Assembly: GCA_007922225.1 (NCBI GenBank)
Contig: ML679966.1
Location: forward strand, 39,275,943 to 39,339,942
Origin: Emydura subglobosa
Lineage: Eukaryota; Chordata; Testudines; Chelidae
Reading direction: 5' to 3'
DNA length: 64,000 bases
The position numbers were made by a program, and so were the translations under genes. Each line of letters starts with the position of its first letter. The stretch's first letter is position 1. Shown here one piece after another: positions 11,038 through 21,150 of the stretch. The notes beneath the pieces are model-generated. The model worked only from the letters and a program-made list of their open reading frames with translations. It was not told where the DNA came from and searched no databases.

Positions 11038-11135
11038 TAGAATCATAGAACCATTGGGTTAAAAGGGACTGCAAGGTCATCTAGTCTAACCCCCCCACCA
11101 AGATACAGGATCTTTCATGACAAATTGGAACCTAA
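11038..11135 (-). mobile_element. CR1 3' end, antisense
   Basis: GAATCATAGAACCATTGGG, then AAAGGGACTGCAAGGTCATC and TAGTCTAACCCCC: the CR1 3' terminus read backwards. Only about 100 bp survive, the usual 5'-truncated remnant. Confidence 0.8.
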
Positions 11136-11155
11136 ATGAGAAATCAATACATTTT

Positions 11156-11160
<5 letters not shown>

Positions 11161-11215
<55 letters not shown>
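11161..11215. repeat. (CA)n microsatellite
   Basis: An uninterrupted CA run of about 27 units, the longest simple repeat in the window and probably polymorphic. Confidence 0.97.
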
Positions 11216-11217
<2 letters not shown>

Positions 11218-11689
11218 ACCCTTGAATACAATTCTGAGATAATTTAATAATTTGAGATTTGAATTAAATACAATGTTTTATTGGATAAATGTCAGAGACT
11301 ATAAGACTTGAACACTGGTCTGACTGGTTTCCACTGTCTATTTAAATGAAGCACAGGAACAGGAAATTATCCATAAACTGGGTTCTCCCTGGCTAGGACT
11401 GTTTTCCCTGCAATACCTTATCCTAGTGTTAGCTGCTGATCTTCTAGTAATCTGATCCTGCCTGCCTGATGACACCTGGTTTGCCCTCTGGCCTGTCTCT
11501 GACTCTGATCCCCCAGTATCTGACCTGGCCTGACTCCTAGCTCCTGCTCTCACCACTAGCTCAGACCGCCTATGTCCCAGTTGTGACAATAAATCAGGAA
11601 GAGCCATGAGATATGCAAAAGCAATTTTACTATGAAAAAAAGGTTCAAGAAAAAAATCTTTTTTTTCCTAACTAAGCATACCCACTTCC
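11216..11689. other. No gene recognised; CT-rich, possibly old LTR end
   Basis: The part 11290-11600 is rich in CTGACTCTGATC-like words and has AATAAATC near 11588, loosely resembling the R-U5 end of turtle gypsy LTRs. There are no terminal repeats or duplications, so no element is called. Confidence 0.3.
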
Positions 11690-12375
11690 TTCAGCCTTTG
11701 CTCCTATGTCTTGCATTCCATTCCTTTGATCATCTTTGTTGCTCATCTCTGGATCCTTTCCAGTTCCTCTACATCCTTTCTATACGACAGTGACCAAAAC
11801 TGGACACAGTATTCCAGCTGAGGACTAACCAGTGCCGAGTGGTACTATCACCTCCTATGACTTGCATGCTATGCCTCTGTTAATGCAACACAAAATTGCA
11901 TTTGCTTTTTTATTTTTTGTGCTACAACATTGCATTGTTGACTCATATTGAGGTTGTGATCTACCACAACTCCAGATCCTTCTTAGCAGTGCTGCTGCCA
12001 AGCCGGTTATCCCCCATTCTGTATTTATGCATTTGGTTTTTCTTCCCTAAGTGTGGCTCCTTCCATTTGTCTTTATTAAATTTCATTTTGTTGTCTATAG
12101 CCCGGTTCTCCAATTTATCAAAATCCCTTTGACGTGTTTGCACACCCCGCAGCTTTGGTCATCTGCAAATTTGATGAGTATGCTCTCTATTCCTACATCC
12201 AGATCATTAATAAAGATGTTAAACAACACCGGACCCAAAACGTATTCCTGTGGAACCCCACTTGAGATCGCCTTCAAATCTGGTATCTTTCCATTAATAG
12301 TTGTTCTTTGTTTGAGATTGTTTAACCAACTATATATCCACTTAATGGTAGTTCTACAGAGCTGGCATTTCTCCT
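11690..12375 (-). mobile_element. CR1 LINE, RT to C-terminal region, antisense
   Basis: Minus-strand CR1 ORF2. The segment 12277-12095 reads SSGVPQEYVLGPVLFNIFIN, then DLDVGIES and LIKFADD; 12143-11961 carries on in another frame with KLENRAIDNKMKFNKDKW, LGKKNQMHKYRMGD and LGSSTAKKDLE. Further on (about 11830-11700) come traces of WNTVSSFGH and RKDVEELERIQR, the part just before the CR1 C-terminus. The FADD catalytic box is intact, but a frameshift follows near 12100-12145. A sequence of this type, not the surrounding host DNA, explains every open frame here. Confidence 0.88.
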
Positions 12376-12545
12376 GCTTACTTATGATTTAGTTAAAACC
12401 ACACAATATATTAATAAGGCAAAATTATTTGAAATCAATAGAACAGATCATGACAAACTGGGAAAGAGTCTATTAGTTCTTATGAATATTATGTACTTGG
12501 TTTCCCTATTTAATTTCTCATTGCTTTCTGCCTCAATGCCTAGAG

Positions 12546-12713
12546 CAGTGGTTCTCAGCCCAAGGGCCGCTTGCGGCCGAATCAGCACACAGCTGTGACC
12601 CATATGACATCCTCAGTGCCATACAGATAGTATATAAAATGTGAAGATGCAGCCCACGTAACACAGAGAGCTGCATATGCGGCCCTCAATGGTAAATAGT
12701 TTGAGAACCACTG
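12546..12713. mobile_element. hAT-type MITE with 12-bp TIRs and 8-bp target duplication
   Basis: A 168-bp element bounded by perfect 12-bp inverted repeats CAGTGGTTCTCA and TGAGAACCACTG. It is flanked by GCCTAGAG (12538-12545) and GCCTAGTG (12714-12721), an 8-bp duplication with one mismatch. The 8-bp duplication and CAGTGGTTCTCA ends are those of hAT transposons. It has no coding capacity, so it was moved in trans. Confidence 0.92.
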
Positions 12714-13089
12714 GCCTAGTGCAACATCAAAGGAGACTGTAAATGGGTTGTTACAGAACCAAGCAGGAAAGATAAAATAATGACACAAATAAAACAGCCT
12801 CTCAGGTACACACCTTCAAAGCAGCTAAGAGAACAGTGTCTAGGCCACCTATTGTGGGGAGAAAAGTGACATAGCTGGCTTCATCCCAGGTAGTATATTT
12901 TATGTTGGGGATTGGGGTGAGTTGAGAGAGACTGGCCAGGATGTGTCAATGAGAATGTTGACAGTCTGCCTGTACAAAAAGACAGACAGGCAAGTCTGCA
13001 AGCTGCGTAGGCTGGTTTTCCCAACTCAGAGATGAGGAATAAGTCATGTCTACCTGAGCTGTAGATAGAGAGGTTAGGCTTCGCTAAGG

Positions 13090-13290
13090 GAATCATAGAA
13101 TATTAGGGTTGAAAGGGACCTCAGGAAGTCACCTAGTCCAATCCTCCTGTTCAACCCCAACTAAATCATCCCAGTCAGAGCTTTGTCAAGTCACACCTTA
13201 ACAATCTCTAAGGATGGAGATTCCACCACTTCCCTAGGTAACCCATTCCAGTGCTTCACCACCCTCCTACTGAAAAATACACATGTAGGT
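13090..13290 (-). mobile_element. CR1 3' end, antisense
   Basis: Starts GAATCATAGAATATTAGGG, then AAAGGGACCTCAGGAAGTC, the classic CR1 terminus, and continues through GGAGATTCCACCACTTCCC and AACCCATTCCAGTGCTTCAC, the antisense of the ORF2 C-terminus. The left end at the ATAGAAT repeat is the element's true 3' terminus. Confidence 0.92.
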
Positions 13291-13636
13291 CTCTTATTTT
13301 AGATCCACTACTCTAACTGCTGTGTACCTTTTGGGAAAAATAAATAATGCTTTGTTTTAAAGCTGCTGTTTTAGTATCATTGAAAACATGTGCTGTCTCA
13401 TGCTCCCAGAGGAAAACTCTGGCACGTGCCAAGCCCATTGGGCCTTCCAAATAACATGGTTGGTAGCCAGTGGATGTAACCCAGAGACCCGGCCAACTAG
13501 GGCTTGGATTGCAGGAATCTGATCCCATTTTTAATACAAATATATGTACAGGGAACATCCCATTTTAATACATTTTACATTTTAATACAAATATATATAC
13601 AGGGAACATTCACTTGCAGCAAAAGCAAAGCATGCT
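13291..13636. other. No gene recognised
   Basis: Contains an internal direct repeat: ATACAAATATATGTACAGGGA near 13536 and ATACAAATATATATACAGGGA near 13587 differ at one base, a short local duplication. No coding signal. Confidence 0.5.
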
Positions 13637-13959
13637 CACTTTGGTTCCCAATCTTTTCTCTGCCACAGCACACCTCAATCTCCAGGGACCTCTTCTCTCC
13701 ACCCCCAGCCGGCAGCTGCAAGAGGGGAGTGGAGGGGCAGAGGAGCCAACCCATTGTTCACACAGGGGGGAAGAGAGGGAGATTGAACTCTGATTGGTTG
13801 CTCCACCCTTGGAGGAGGTACAGCAATGAGGCAGATGGCCAATCAGAAGGCAGCTCCCCCCCTTGTTCTTACATATACTTTTTCAAAAAATTCCACCACA
13901 CACCTATTTGGGCCTGATTGCACAGCAGTGTGCCATGGCACACCGGTTGGGAAACGCTG
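13637..13959. mobile_element. Probable hAT-type MITE, eroded
   Basis: The right end reads GTGTGCCATGGCACACCGG, then TTGGGAAACGCTG; the left reads TTTGGTTCCCAATCTTTT and GCCACAGCACACC. Both fit the CAGxGTTTCCCAA...GGCACACC ends of a hAT MITE family. No 8-bp flanking duplication is left, so the left limit is uncertain. Confidence 0.5.
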
Positions 13960-14533
13960 GATTAATGTATAATTAACTGTTTGTGATTTAGTTTACTAAC
14001 CATAAATGGAAGTTATATCAAGTTCAGATATCATCAAAATATATTTCCAAGAAATTAGCCTGCAACAAACGTATGGAAGATGACTATTCATGAATATGTG
14101 AGCTATGTTTCCTTTTGATAGGAAGGTGAGAGACTAGTTTATGTGACAGACCAACAACACACATCTGTAAAAAGTCTTGGTGTAATCTGTGGAATTGATA
14201 TAACTGCCTATGACCATTTGTATATGAAATGTGAAGAGGAGTGTATAGATTTGTACTAATTTTGTGATGTCATATACAAAAATTTTATAAAAAGAAAATT
14301 ATACCTAATTTGATTTAGAAAAAGTTAAAATCTTTTAATTCTAAGAAACATATTCCATTCACAAAGGTCAAACTTTTCAAATATGGTTAGGCTGCGAGAT
14401 ACTGAAACAGTTTATTCCAGTTTAGAAGCATTACCAATTGCTGAGATATACTGTATGCTTAAAATGGGAAAAACACTGGAACCAGTAATACGTCTGAAAC
14501 CAGAATATATATTTTTTTTAAATGTGCTCACTG

Positions 14534-14631
14534 TAGTGTGACCAGATGCCTCCCCATTCAGGGCTTTTTCTTATGTAGGGGCTTGGTATTCCCCCGTCCT
14601 GATTTTTCATAGTTGCTATCTGGTCATCCTA
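14534..14631. mobile_element. hAT-type MITE with perfect 8-bp target duplication
   Basis: A 98-bp element starting TAGTGTGACCAGAT and ending ATCTGGTCATCCTA (12 of 14 bases complementary). It is flanked on both sides by GCTCACTG (14526-14533 and 14632-14639), a perfect 8-bp duplication. This fits a small hAT family with ends near TAGGGTGACCAGA. It is non-coding and exactly delimited. Confidence 0.92.
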
Positions 14632-14639
14632 GCTCACTG

Positions 14640-14745
14640 TCAATCTATAGGGCCTTGATCCTGCAAGATGCTGAACACCCTGGCAGAGGTCCAGCCAAGC
14701 ATTTAAGAATGTGACTAATATTAAGCACATGAATAGTACCATTTA
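14640..14745. repeat. Old CCTGCAAG/AAGCACAT palindromic repeat fragment
   Basis: GGGCCTTGATCCTGCAAGAT, then GCATTTAAGAATGTGACT and AAGCACATGAATAGTACC resemble a widespread amniote MITE-like repeat whose two arms read GGxCCxGATCCTGCAAA and CATGTGAGTAGTCCCATTGA. Related scraps occur at 24661-24720, 33130-33200, 37405-37465 and 39690-39780. Confidence 0.5.
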
Positions 14746-17125
14746 CTTCCTGTCTGTCTACAAAGAAAACAGATGGGCTCCCATGGTCTCATTGTACAGA
14801 ATATCACTAATCTGCACTTTAAGGTACTGTACACTTTATAATCCATACCCAAAATTGCCAGTTTTCCCCACATTTGTTAGAATATTTAGTGGAAGAGACT
14901 ATAGCAAAAATGTTGCTATTAAGATTTCACTATGTTTACAAAATGTATTACTGTAAATTATCTGTATATCCTGAAGTGTTATCCTAAATAATGAAGACTA
15001 ATTACCTCTAGTTTTCTGTATGAATTATCTGAGTCTCATCTACCATAAAAGGAGTTCTACATAAATAATCTATTTCACAGTGCACTGGAAAATAACCTGC
15101 TACTGAATGAGCATCAGGGACTAGAAATACCTGAATGCAAATGACTGCCTGGGTAGACGTGATAAAATCTGCATGAATTTTAAAAGCTTGAGGGGAATGG
15201 AAAAAAACAAAGATAAAATCTCCGATATACAAAACATTTTGCAGAAGCAGAACACCTAAATCATGTCAATAGATAAGTTATCAGCACTAGCACAAATGAG
15301 TCTGAAACCTGTATATTTGTTTTCTTACATAAATATAAAAAAGGAAAGAAACAAAGAAGTAATTCAGCCAGTGTGACATTTTGGGCCATCTATATTCTTA
15401 ATGTTTTCTTTACATGGGCAATATCTTGATATCAATAATACACAAAAACCCTCTTTTCTGGTGTTTGTGGTACCTGGCCAAATGATTTTAATGTCTAATT
15501 GATAGTTGATGGCAAAATTACAGTTTTGTATATTACCTCAGCCTGTATCCTGCCAATCCAAGACTGAAAATGTTCTTAACAAGCACAATGTTCATTTATA
15601 ATAGAATACACTATTACATTTTACATAAAACATATCAGTTGAAGACAATTTCTTATAAATAATTCTAGTATTAGCAGCAAAAACAGTAAAGAAACACAGC
15701 AACAACAATCTGTCTTGTATCAGTTAATTCAAAATTCTTTCAAAGTCCTATTGAAAAAGAAATTTGCAACATGATCCCCTAGGAGGCATTGGAATGTTTC
15801 ATAATGACAGTCTCTGGAAACTCATCAGTTCTTTTCAGGAAGTGATCTTCTTCTTCCAGCAAAGAAACTAATTTGTTGCCTATTCCAGCTTTTTAGATTC
15901 TCCATCCTCTGGCCTTGTTTTTTTCTCACAATTTTGATAAACGCAACACAAAAACAAACAAAACTTCATATTTTGGACTAGAGTCTGAACTAAAAAGAAG
16001 CAGTATTCTATGGCTAAACCCAAAAATGATATAATGATCTGCCAGAGAATATGTGGTGGTTGAGGGAACTAAGTGAAGACAAAGAGATGGGAGCCAGCCA
16101 TTTTTGATGCTTAAAGATACTCTATAAAACTGTATAAACATCTGTCCAACCATCTTGGAAGAAAGTATGCTTGACTGACACTTTTTAACATTTTTCTCTT
16201 TTAATGAAATTTGTCTCATTAAATTCAATCAGAATAGTTTCCAGTCTTAACCTCAAAAGCTTCCAGTTACCCCCAGATCGCTGTTTCATGAATGCGAGTC
16301 TTGATATCTTTATTTGTTTAAATTATCAGTCTTCATAGCATTTCTGTGATGTCTGCTTAGCTGCTGTTCTGAACTCAATTGCATTGATTTGTTTTTAATT
16401 TGGATTATGTATGCAGGTACAATTAAGCTATGCAGAATGCTTAATTTTAGTTGTGAAGTATAACTGAACTAAGAAACTTTTAACTAATGAGTGAAACACT
16501 CATTAGTTTAAGCACTCTGCTACTTTTCTTTGTACCTGAGCAACATGAGGGAACTGGAAAACCAAAGCTAGATTATCTTCAGAACATATTACAAGACCTA
16601 TTTGTTGCCAAAAAGCTTTCTAGTTAAAAACAAACACAGTATCTCCTTTATGGTTTAGTAGCTTAATCCTCTTTTTCTAGCTAACAGGAAATAGGAGTTT
16701 ACGTTGCTCTGCCTGGGCCTAGTCCTAAAGCAATTCTAGACTTGGGGAGCAGGGATGTGAATCCTAGCTCCACTGAAGTCTATGACAAAACCATCCATGA
16801 TTACTGTGGGGCCAAGATTTCACTCTGGGTCTTTGGATTTTCTCTCTTTTGTTCTGGAACCACTCTCTTTATACAACAAATACAGTTGCCATTATATTAT
16901 AGAGCAGAGGTGGAAGCCCCATTGTGATAATGTAGAAATGCCTACGAGTTCTAGGTTCTCTGAGAATAATTGACATATCAATCCATAAAAAAAATTGTAG
17001 GCAACTATTAATGCTATTGTTTGAATTAGCTTTTAGGAGTCAGTGAAAGAGCTGAGTAGGTTATAAACTCCATGGTCCCTCTCAGACCAAGGATATACTA
17101 TGGTGCTGGCGGCCATACACATATG
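14746..17125. other. No gene recognised; one perfect hairpin
   Basis: AT-rich sequence with no gene family. The only structure that stands out is AACTAATGAGTG-AAA-CACTCATTAGTT at 16482-16508, a perfect 12-bp stem with a 3-nt loop. Open frames such as 15926-16228 minus look random. Confidence 0.5.
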
Positions 17126-17265
17126 TGAGCATCTTTAGTGTATTTATTCTCACAAGACCCTCTGAGGTAGAAAAGTACTATTTCTCCATTTACAGATGAA
17201 GAATGAAGGGACACATAGATCACATAGGAAGACTGTGGCAAGGCAAGAAATTACTGAATCTATGT
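17126..17265 (+). repeat. MIR/L2-type old repeat
   Basis: GTATTTATTCTCACAAGACC, then CTGAGGTAGAAAAGTACTAT, CCATTTACAGATGAAGAATG match the CORE-SINE/L2 text CCTCACAACAxCCCTGTGAGGTAGG...CCATTTTACAGATGAGGAA, with heavy decay. Confidence 0.6.
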
Positions 17266-17275
17266 ATCCCATGTA

Positions 17276-17640
17276 CCATTGTCCAGCTGTGTCAGGAGGA
17301 GGACAGACATTAAATATGGTTTAATTAGACTGCAACTTTATTCCTAAATGTCTGGGACTATCTAGCAACTAATGTTGTACAGTGCAAGTAATTCCATAAT
17401 CGTTTATGTATACCAAGGTGGGGAGAAACGGCTGCTGTCCACCCTCTGCCTTTACTCAATCTGATCCCCAGCCAACCTGCTACTGGGATTTCACTACCCC
17501 ACCTCCCCACCTCCTTGAATGAGAGTTGAGGATGGCTATAAAGGACTGGGGGTTGACTCCCTCCCAGACCAGTCATAGAAGTTCTGAATACCTCTCTCCA
17601 TTCTTGACCCTTTTCCCCTTCTTTAAAGAATACCTACTTC
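17276..17640 (-). repeat. 3' non-coding end of the Ngaro/DIRS-type element
   Basis: Follows the SGNH stop on the minus strand and contains AATAAAG (17342-17336), then TGCAGTCTAATTAAACC, a plausible polyadenylation signal and terminal sequence I recall from turtle elements of this kind. It ends near CCAGCTGTGTCAGGAGGAGG on the plus strand. Without a second copy the limit is tentative. Confidence 0.5.
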
Positions 17641-18400
17641 AAATCCTTTACCAATCCATTTTATCTGATCCATCTATCCCTTCCCTATAGAGTACCTGCA
17701 CTGGATATCTGCCACAAATAGATGCAACCAATTAACTTGGTTGCCTTCCCCTTGCCTAACCCAAGTTCCCAGACATTTACTAATGTCTTCTTTAACATTG
17801 ATCAAAAATGTATCAGCTCCCAAGTCTGACAGATGGATCCCATGCTCCCTGAATAATTCTGATGCTCCATACACTATGTCCAGATTAGAAATTTACCAAG
17901 CCTCCACATGCCATCTAGAAATTTGGCCACCTCTCTATTCACATACCTTTTAGCCTGATCAACCCAAGGGGGCTTCACAGCTCCCTACCACGTGCTGCCT
18001 TGCAACATGTGTGACCAAATAATTTTAATTCCTGGGAATATTTCCAGAATCTGCCCCTCTTAGCTCTGAGCATCATGCCCAAACCCTTTACACGTTCCCA
18101 AATCACTTTCACCCAGGGTGAACCACAATCATACCTGGTGCCTGCTCATGGACCACCATGGTGTTCAGAAGGGGCATCAGCTGGTCCATAACATGCCTCT
18201 CCCCCCATGCCAGCTCAGGACTGCTTCATCACTGAAGCCCAGTGTGAACCTCCAGACAACCTGGGAGCCCACCTATGCTCCCAGTAAACAATACCGTGCC
18301 CACACAGCCACACCACTGTCAGCTTGGCCCATCTGCCAGCATCTGGAATGCTGACACAAAGCAAAATTAACATAGATCCCTCACCTGGGGCCAACATATG
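17640..18400 (-). pseudogene. SGNH-hydrolase-like domain of the Ngaro/DIRS-type element
   Basis: After the recombinase comes VVWLCGHGIVYWEH (block I, GHGIVYW at 18301-18281), then GGRGMLW, FTLGESDLG (block III-like) and, at 17874-17674, LFREHGIHLSDLGADTFLIN, CLGTW (block V). Ngaro elements of fish and fungi are known to carry an SGNH esterase-like domain after the recombinase, with block I GHS and block V DGxHLS. Here the catalytic Ser is Gly and the catalytic Asp is His, so the domain is chemically dead as well as frameshifted. Its role in the family is unknown. Confidence 0.76.
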
Positions 18401-18419
18401 GTCTTTATGCCTTAGAACA

Positions 18420-19260
18420 TCAGTGTGCAATTGCTTGAATTGTGCTAGCTGACAGATTGAGCTGGGCTCTTGCTGCTGCCACCCCAATCCTGAATAAGTG
18501 GGATCCAAATTAACTGGGTGCTGGAAACCTCAACCATGTCAGTCCTAGTCTTAAAACTAAACTTGGTACGTTGTGAAGTGATCGACCCCCCCTCCCCATG
18601 ACCATGAATCAAGAGGGGCCCATTCCTCCCTGGTCTTATTGCCATGTACACTCTCTCTGCCTCCACAGTGTAGATTCCGGGCTTGCCACCCTTCTGTAAA
18701 AAAACAGATTCATCCCTACCTTCTTGATCCGTCTTCGACCTCCTCAAGGTTAATATCACCGATTGCCCCGCTCAGTATGTATCCCTCAATTCCAAAGTCC
18801 TTCCAGAAAAATCCCTGCAGGACCCAGATGTAGTTTGCTGGCCCTAAAAATGACAAGAAAAAAACCTACTACCAGAAGTGTTGCCCTAAACAAGGCCCCC
18901 TCTTGTCTACAATGACATATGAGTGCTAGATCCACACCAGATTCCTAAGCATATTAACTGTGATGGGATGATGTGTATCCTCCCAAGGGTCATGCTTTGA
19001 GACCACCCTGCTAAAAACCTCTGAACTCAAAACTTGCTACAAGACTCAGGTAGCAGGTAGGACCCTATTGACAAAAGCAATTCCCAATGGGCAAGTGGAG
19101 ATGGCTGATGACACCAGTCACCAGGTTGCTAACACCACCATGTACTGCATCACCTGTTCCTCCACAATGGGCCCTATTGGTGACAGGCCCTCCCGCTCCT
19201 TAAATTACCAGAAAATCATGACATCTTCTCTCATAGCACCAAAAGGTTTGTGGTGCCACT
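18420..19260 (-). pseudogene. Tyrosine recombinase of the Ngaro/DIRS-type element
   Basis: Minus strand. The N-terminal part gives PIVEEQVMQYMVVLATW and PITVNMLRNLVWI; box I gives ALFRATLLV and FRASK (about 18905-18835); then LTLRRSKTDQEGR (18738-18724 for SKTDQ), RPGRNGPLLIHGHGEGG and, in another frame, SHLFRIGVAAARAQLNL (HLFRIG at 18500-18483) followed by a degraded GRW box and RPYV. These are the catalytic R, K-region, HxxR and Tyr landmarks of the recombinase that integrates DIRS/Ngaro DNA. At least one frameshift and stops in the last box rule out function. Confidence 0.84.
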
Positions 19261-19319
19261 GATCTCTGTGCTACACCGACAGCCATCATATGCCACGGTT
19301 CCACAGTGCTAGCAGCATC

Positions 19320-19750
19320 TGTTCAGGCTCTTTGCTGACTCCTGGTGCCAGTTGCCAAAAATCTGTCCATCTGAAAATAAGACAGTGCATCTGGTATGCT
19401 ATTATCAACCCTGGGTATATGTTTGGAAGAGAAACAGATGTTAAAGCTGAAACACTGTATTACAAACACCCTCATCACCTTGTATGATGTGGAGATCGAT
19501 ACCATGTACCACCACCATGTTGTCACACCAAAAACACACCCTTTTATTAGCAAACTCCATTCCCCAGATCACCACTGCCACCAAAATGGGAAAAAATTCC
19601 AGAAGTGTTATATTCTGCACTATCCCTTTTTGTATCCAGGTGGAAGGCCATTTCTCTGAGCACCATCTGCGTTGGTAAGACACCCCAAAACCAGTACCTC
19701 CTGAAGCATCAGAGTGCATCTGTAAATCAAGCCTTGAGTATCCATTCATC
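19320..19750 (-). pseudogene. RNase H domain of the Ngaro/DIRS-type element
   Basis: Segment 19749-19441 reads DLQMHSDASGGTGFGVSY, WPSTWIQKGI, ITLLEFFPILVAVVIWGMEF, ANKRVCFWCDNMVVVHGID. Segment 19553-19323, in another frame, adds HIPRVDNSIPDALSYFQMDR. SDAS, LEFFP and CDN carry the acidic active-site positions, and NSIPDALSYFQ corresponds to the NxxADxLSRxQ box that closes DIRS-type RNase H. One frameshift lies near 19500-19550. The domain degrades the RNA template during reverse transcription. Confidence 0.86.
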
Positions 19751-19962
19751 CCCGCACTATGACATTCCTTTAAATGATTCAGAAACTGTTCCCAGGCCCT
19801 CCTTTATCTCTCCAGTAACTCTTATAAAATGATGAGACGTAGATATGCTTGTGGTGTCCACTGCAAGCCAGGTACGAAATGCCCACCCTGGCAAAGTTAA
19901 GATGGCCCCATAACAGATTGCAGCTCACAGAGTGTAACTTTCCTGGCCACTCTGCTTCAACT

Positions 19963-20285
19963 GATCAAAAATATAAGAATGGCCATACTGGGTCAGACCA
20001 ATGGTCCATCTAGCCCAGTATCCCATCTTCCAACAGTGGCCAATTCCAGGTGCTTCAGAGGGAATGAACAGAACAGGTAAGCAAGTGATCCATCCAGTTG
20101 CCCATTCCCAGCTTCTGGCAAAAAGCAATCCCTGCCCATCTGGCTAATAATCATTGATGGACCTATCCTCCATGAACTTATCTAATTATTTTTTGAACCC
20201 CCCTACAATCTTGGCCTTCACAACATCCTCTGACAAGGAGTTCCATTGGTTGACTGCACGTTGTGTGAAGAAATACTTCTTTTTG
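19963..20285 (-). mobile_element. CR1-type 3' repeat inserted in the Ngaro/DIRS-type element
   Basis: AAGAATGGCCATACTGGGTC, then AGACCAATGGTCCATCTAGC and CCCAGTATCCCATCTTCC, continuing with GGAGTTCCATTGGTTGACTG and TGTGAAGAAATACTTCTTTT. This is a very common turtle interspersed repeat which I take to be the antisense 3' part of a CR1-group LINE. RT lies on one side and RNase H on the other, so the insertion is younger than its host element. The class is recalled, not computed. Confidence 0.72.
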
Positions 20286-20289
20286 CCCA

Positions 20290-21150
20290 ATAGCTGCTGA
20301 GGGAGTTGCAACATACCCACCAGCATGTGTACCGCAATCCTCAGATAGGTCAACATAGTTAAAGACCCCAGTTGTTTCCTCTATTGGGGTGCCCCCCAAT
20401 TTTTTTAAGACAGGGTCTGAAAGGCATCCATCAGACTAACACACTCATCTGAATTCACACGGCCTACAAATGAAAAGTCATCTAAGTATTGTGCAGGTCG
20501 TGCATACCAGCTTCCCACATCAGTGCAGCATTGTACAACATTTCTCTAACGCTGAACAGGACATTGCACATCTCATGGGCATAGCTGTATCAAAATAAAA
20601 TTACCTTTCGAAAGAGAAAACCAAAAGGTTAAAGTCAGAAGAGTACACTGGCAGCAGTTGAAAACAGACGTCATATCATACTTGGCCATCAGCACCTTGG
20701 TCCACAAAACCTAACCATATGCACAGCATCATCAGTGGAGAAATAGTACATGCAACACAAGGCTGGGTCTATTCCATTTTTAATTGAGTTACCCGGTGGG
20801 TATGACAAGCAGTGAATTAAGCAATGGTCACTCGGAGCATTGTTAGGGACCATGTCTAGGGAAGAAACCTACAAGTTGAGTATAAGTAAGTGATTGAATG
20901 GCCCTGCTAGCCTATTCTCCTTTCATTCTTGTGTAATCTTTTTCTTTACAATATGACCCCTTTCCTCTAAGAACTTCACATTTTTGGACACCACATGAAT
21001 TTTCTCCCCCAGACAGAGGATCCTAAACCCTGCAGTGAATCCATCCTACAAATATGCCCCATCTATTTTAGGATAATCCCAAAGGAGCATCCTTACCTCC
21101 TTCAGCTTAACTAGAGATGGCACTCTTGTCCATCACTCCTCCCTCCCATT
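20290..21150 (-). pseudogene. Reverse transcriptase of the Ngaro/DIRS-type element
   Basis: Minus strand, several frames. Before the catalytic region: LKEVRMLLWDYPKIDGAYL, DGFTAGFRILCLGEK, AGPFNHLL and MVPNNAP. Then LIHCLSYPPGNSIKNGID (about 20820-20766), LMAKYDMTSVF (catalytic Asp of motif A, 20683-20663) and QYLDDFSFVGRVNSDECVSL (YLDD box at 20488-20474). The order LSYP-GxSxNxGI, AKxDxxSAF, YLDDFLFVG is diagnostic of the DIRS/Ngaro RT and unlike CR1, where FADD is used. Both catalytic boxes survive, but frameshifts and stops separate them. The CR1 insertion follows immediately. Confidence 0.82.

Noticed and set aside
15926..16228. 100-codon minus open frame
   Set aside because: No motif, isolated, and located in AT-rich sequence with no supporting splice or promoter context.
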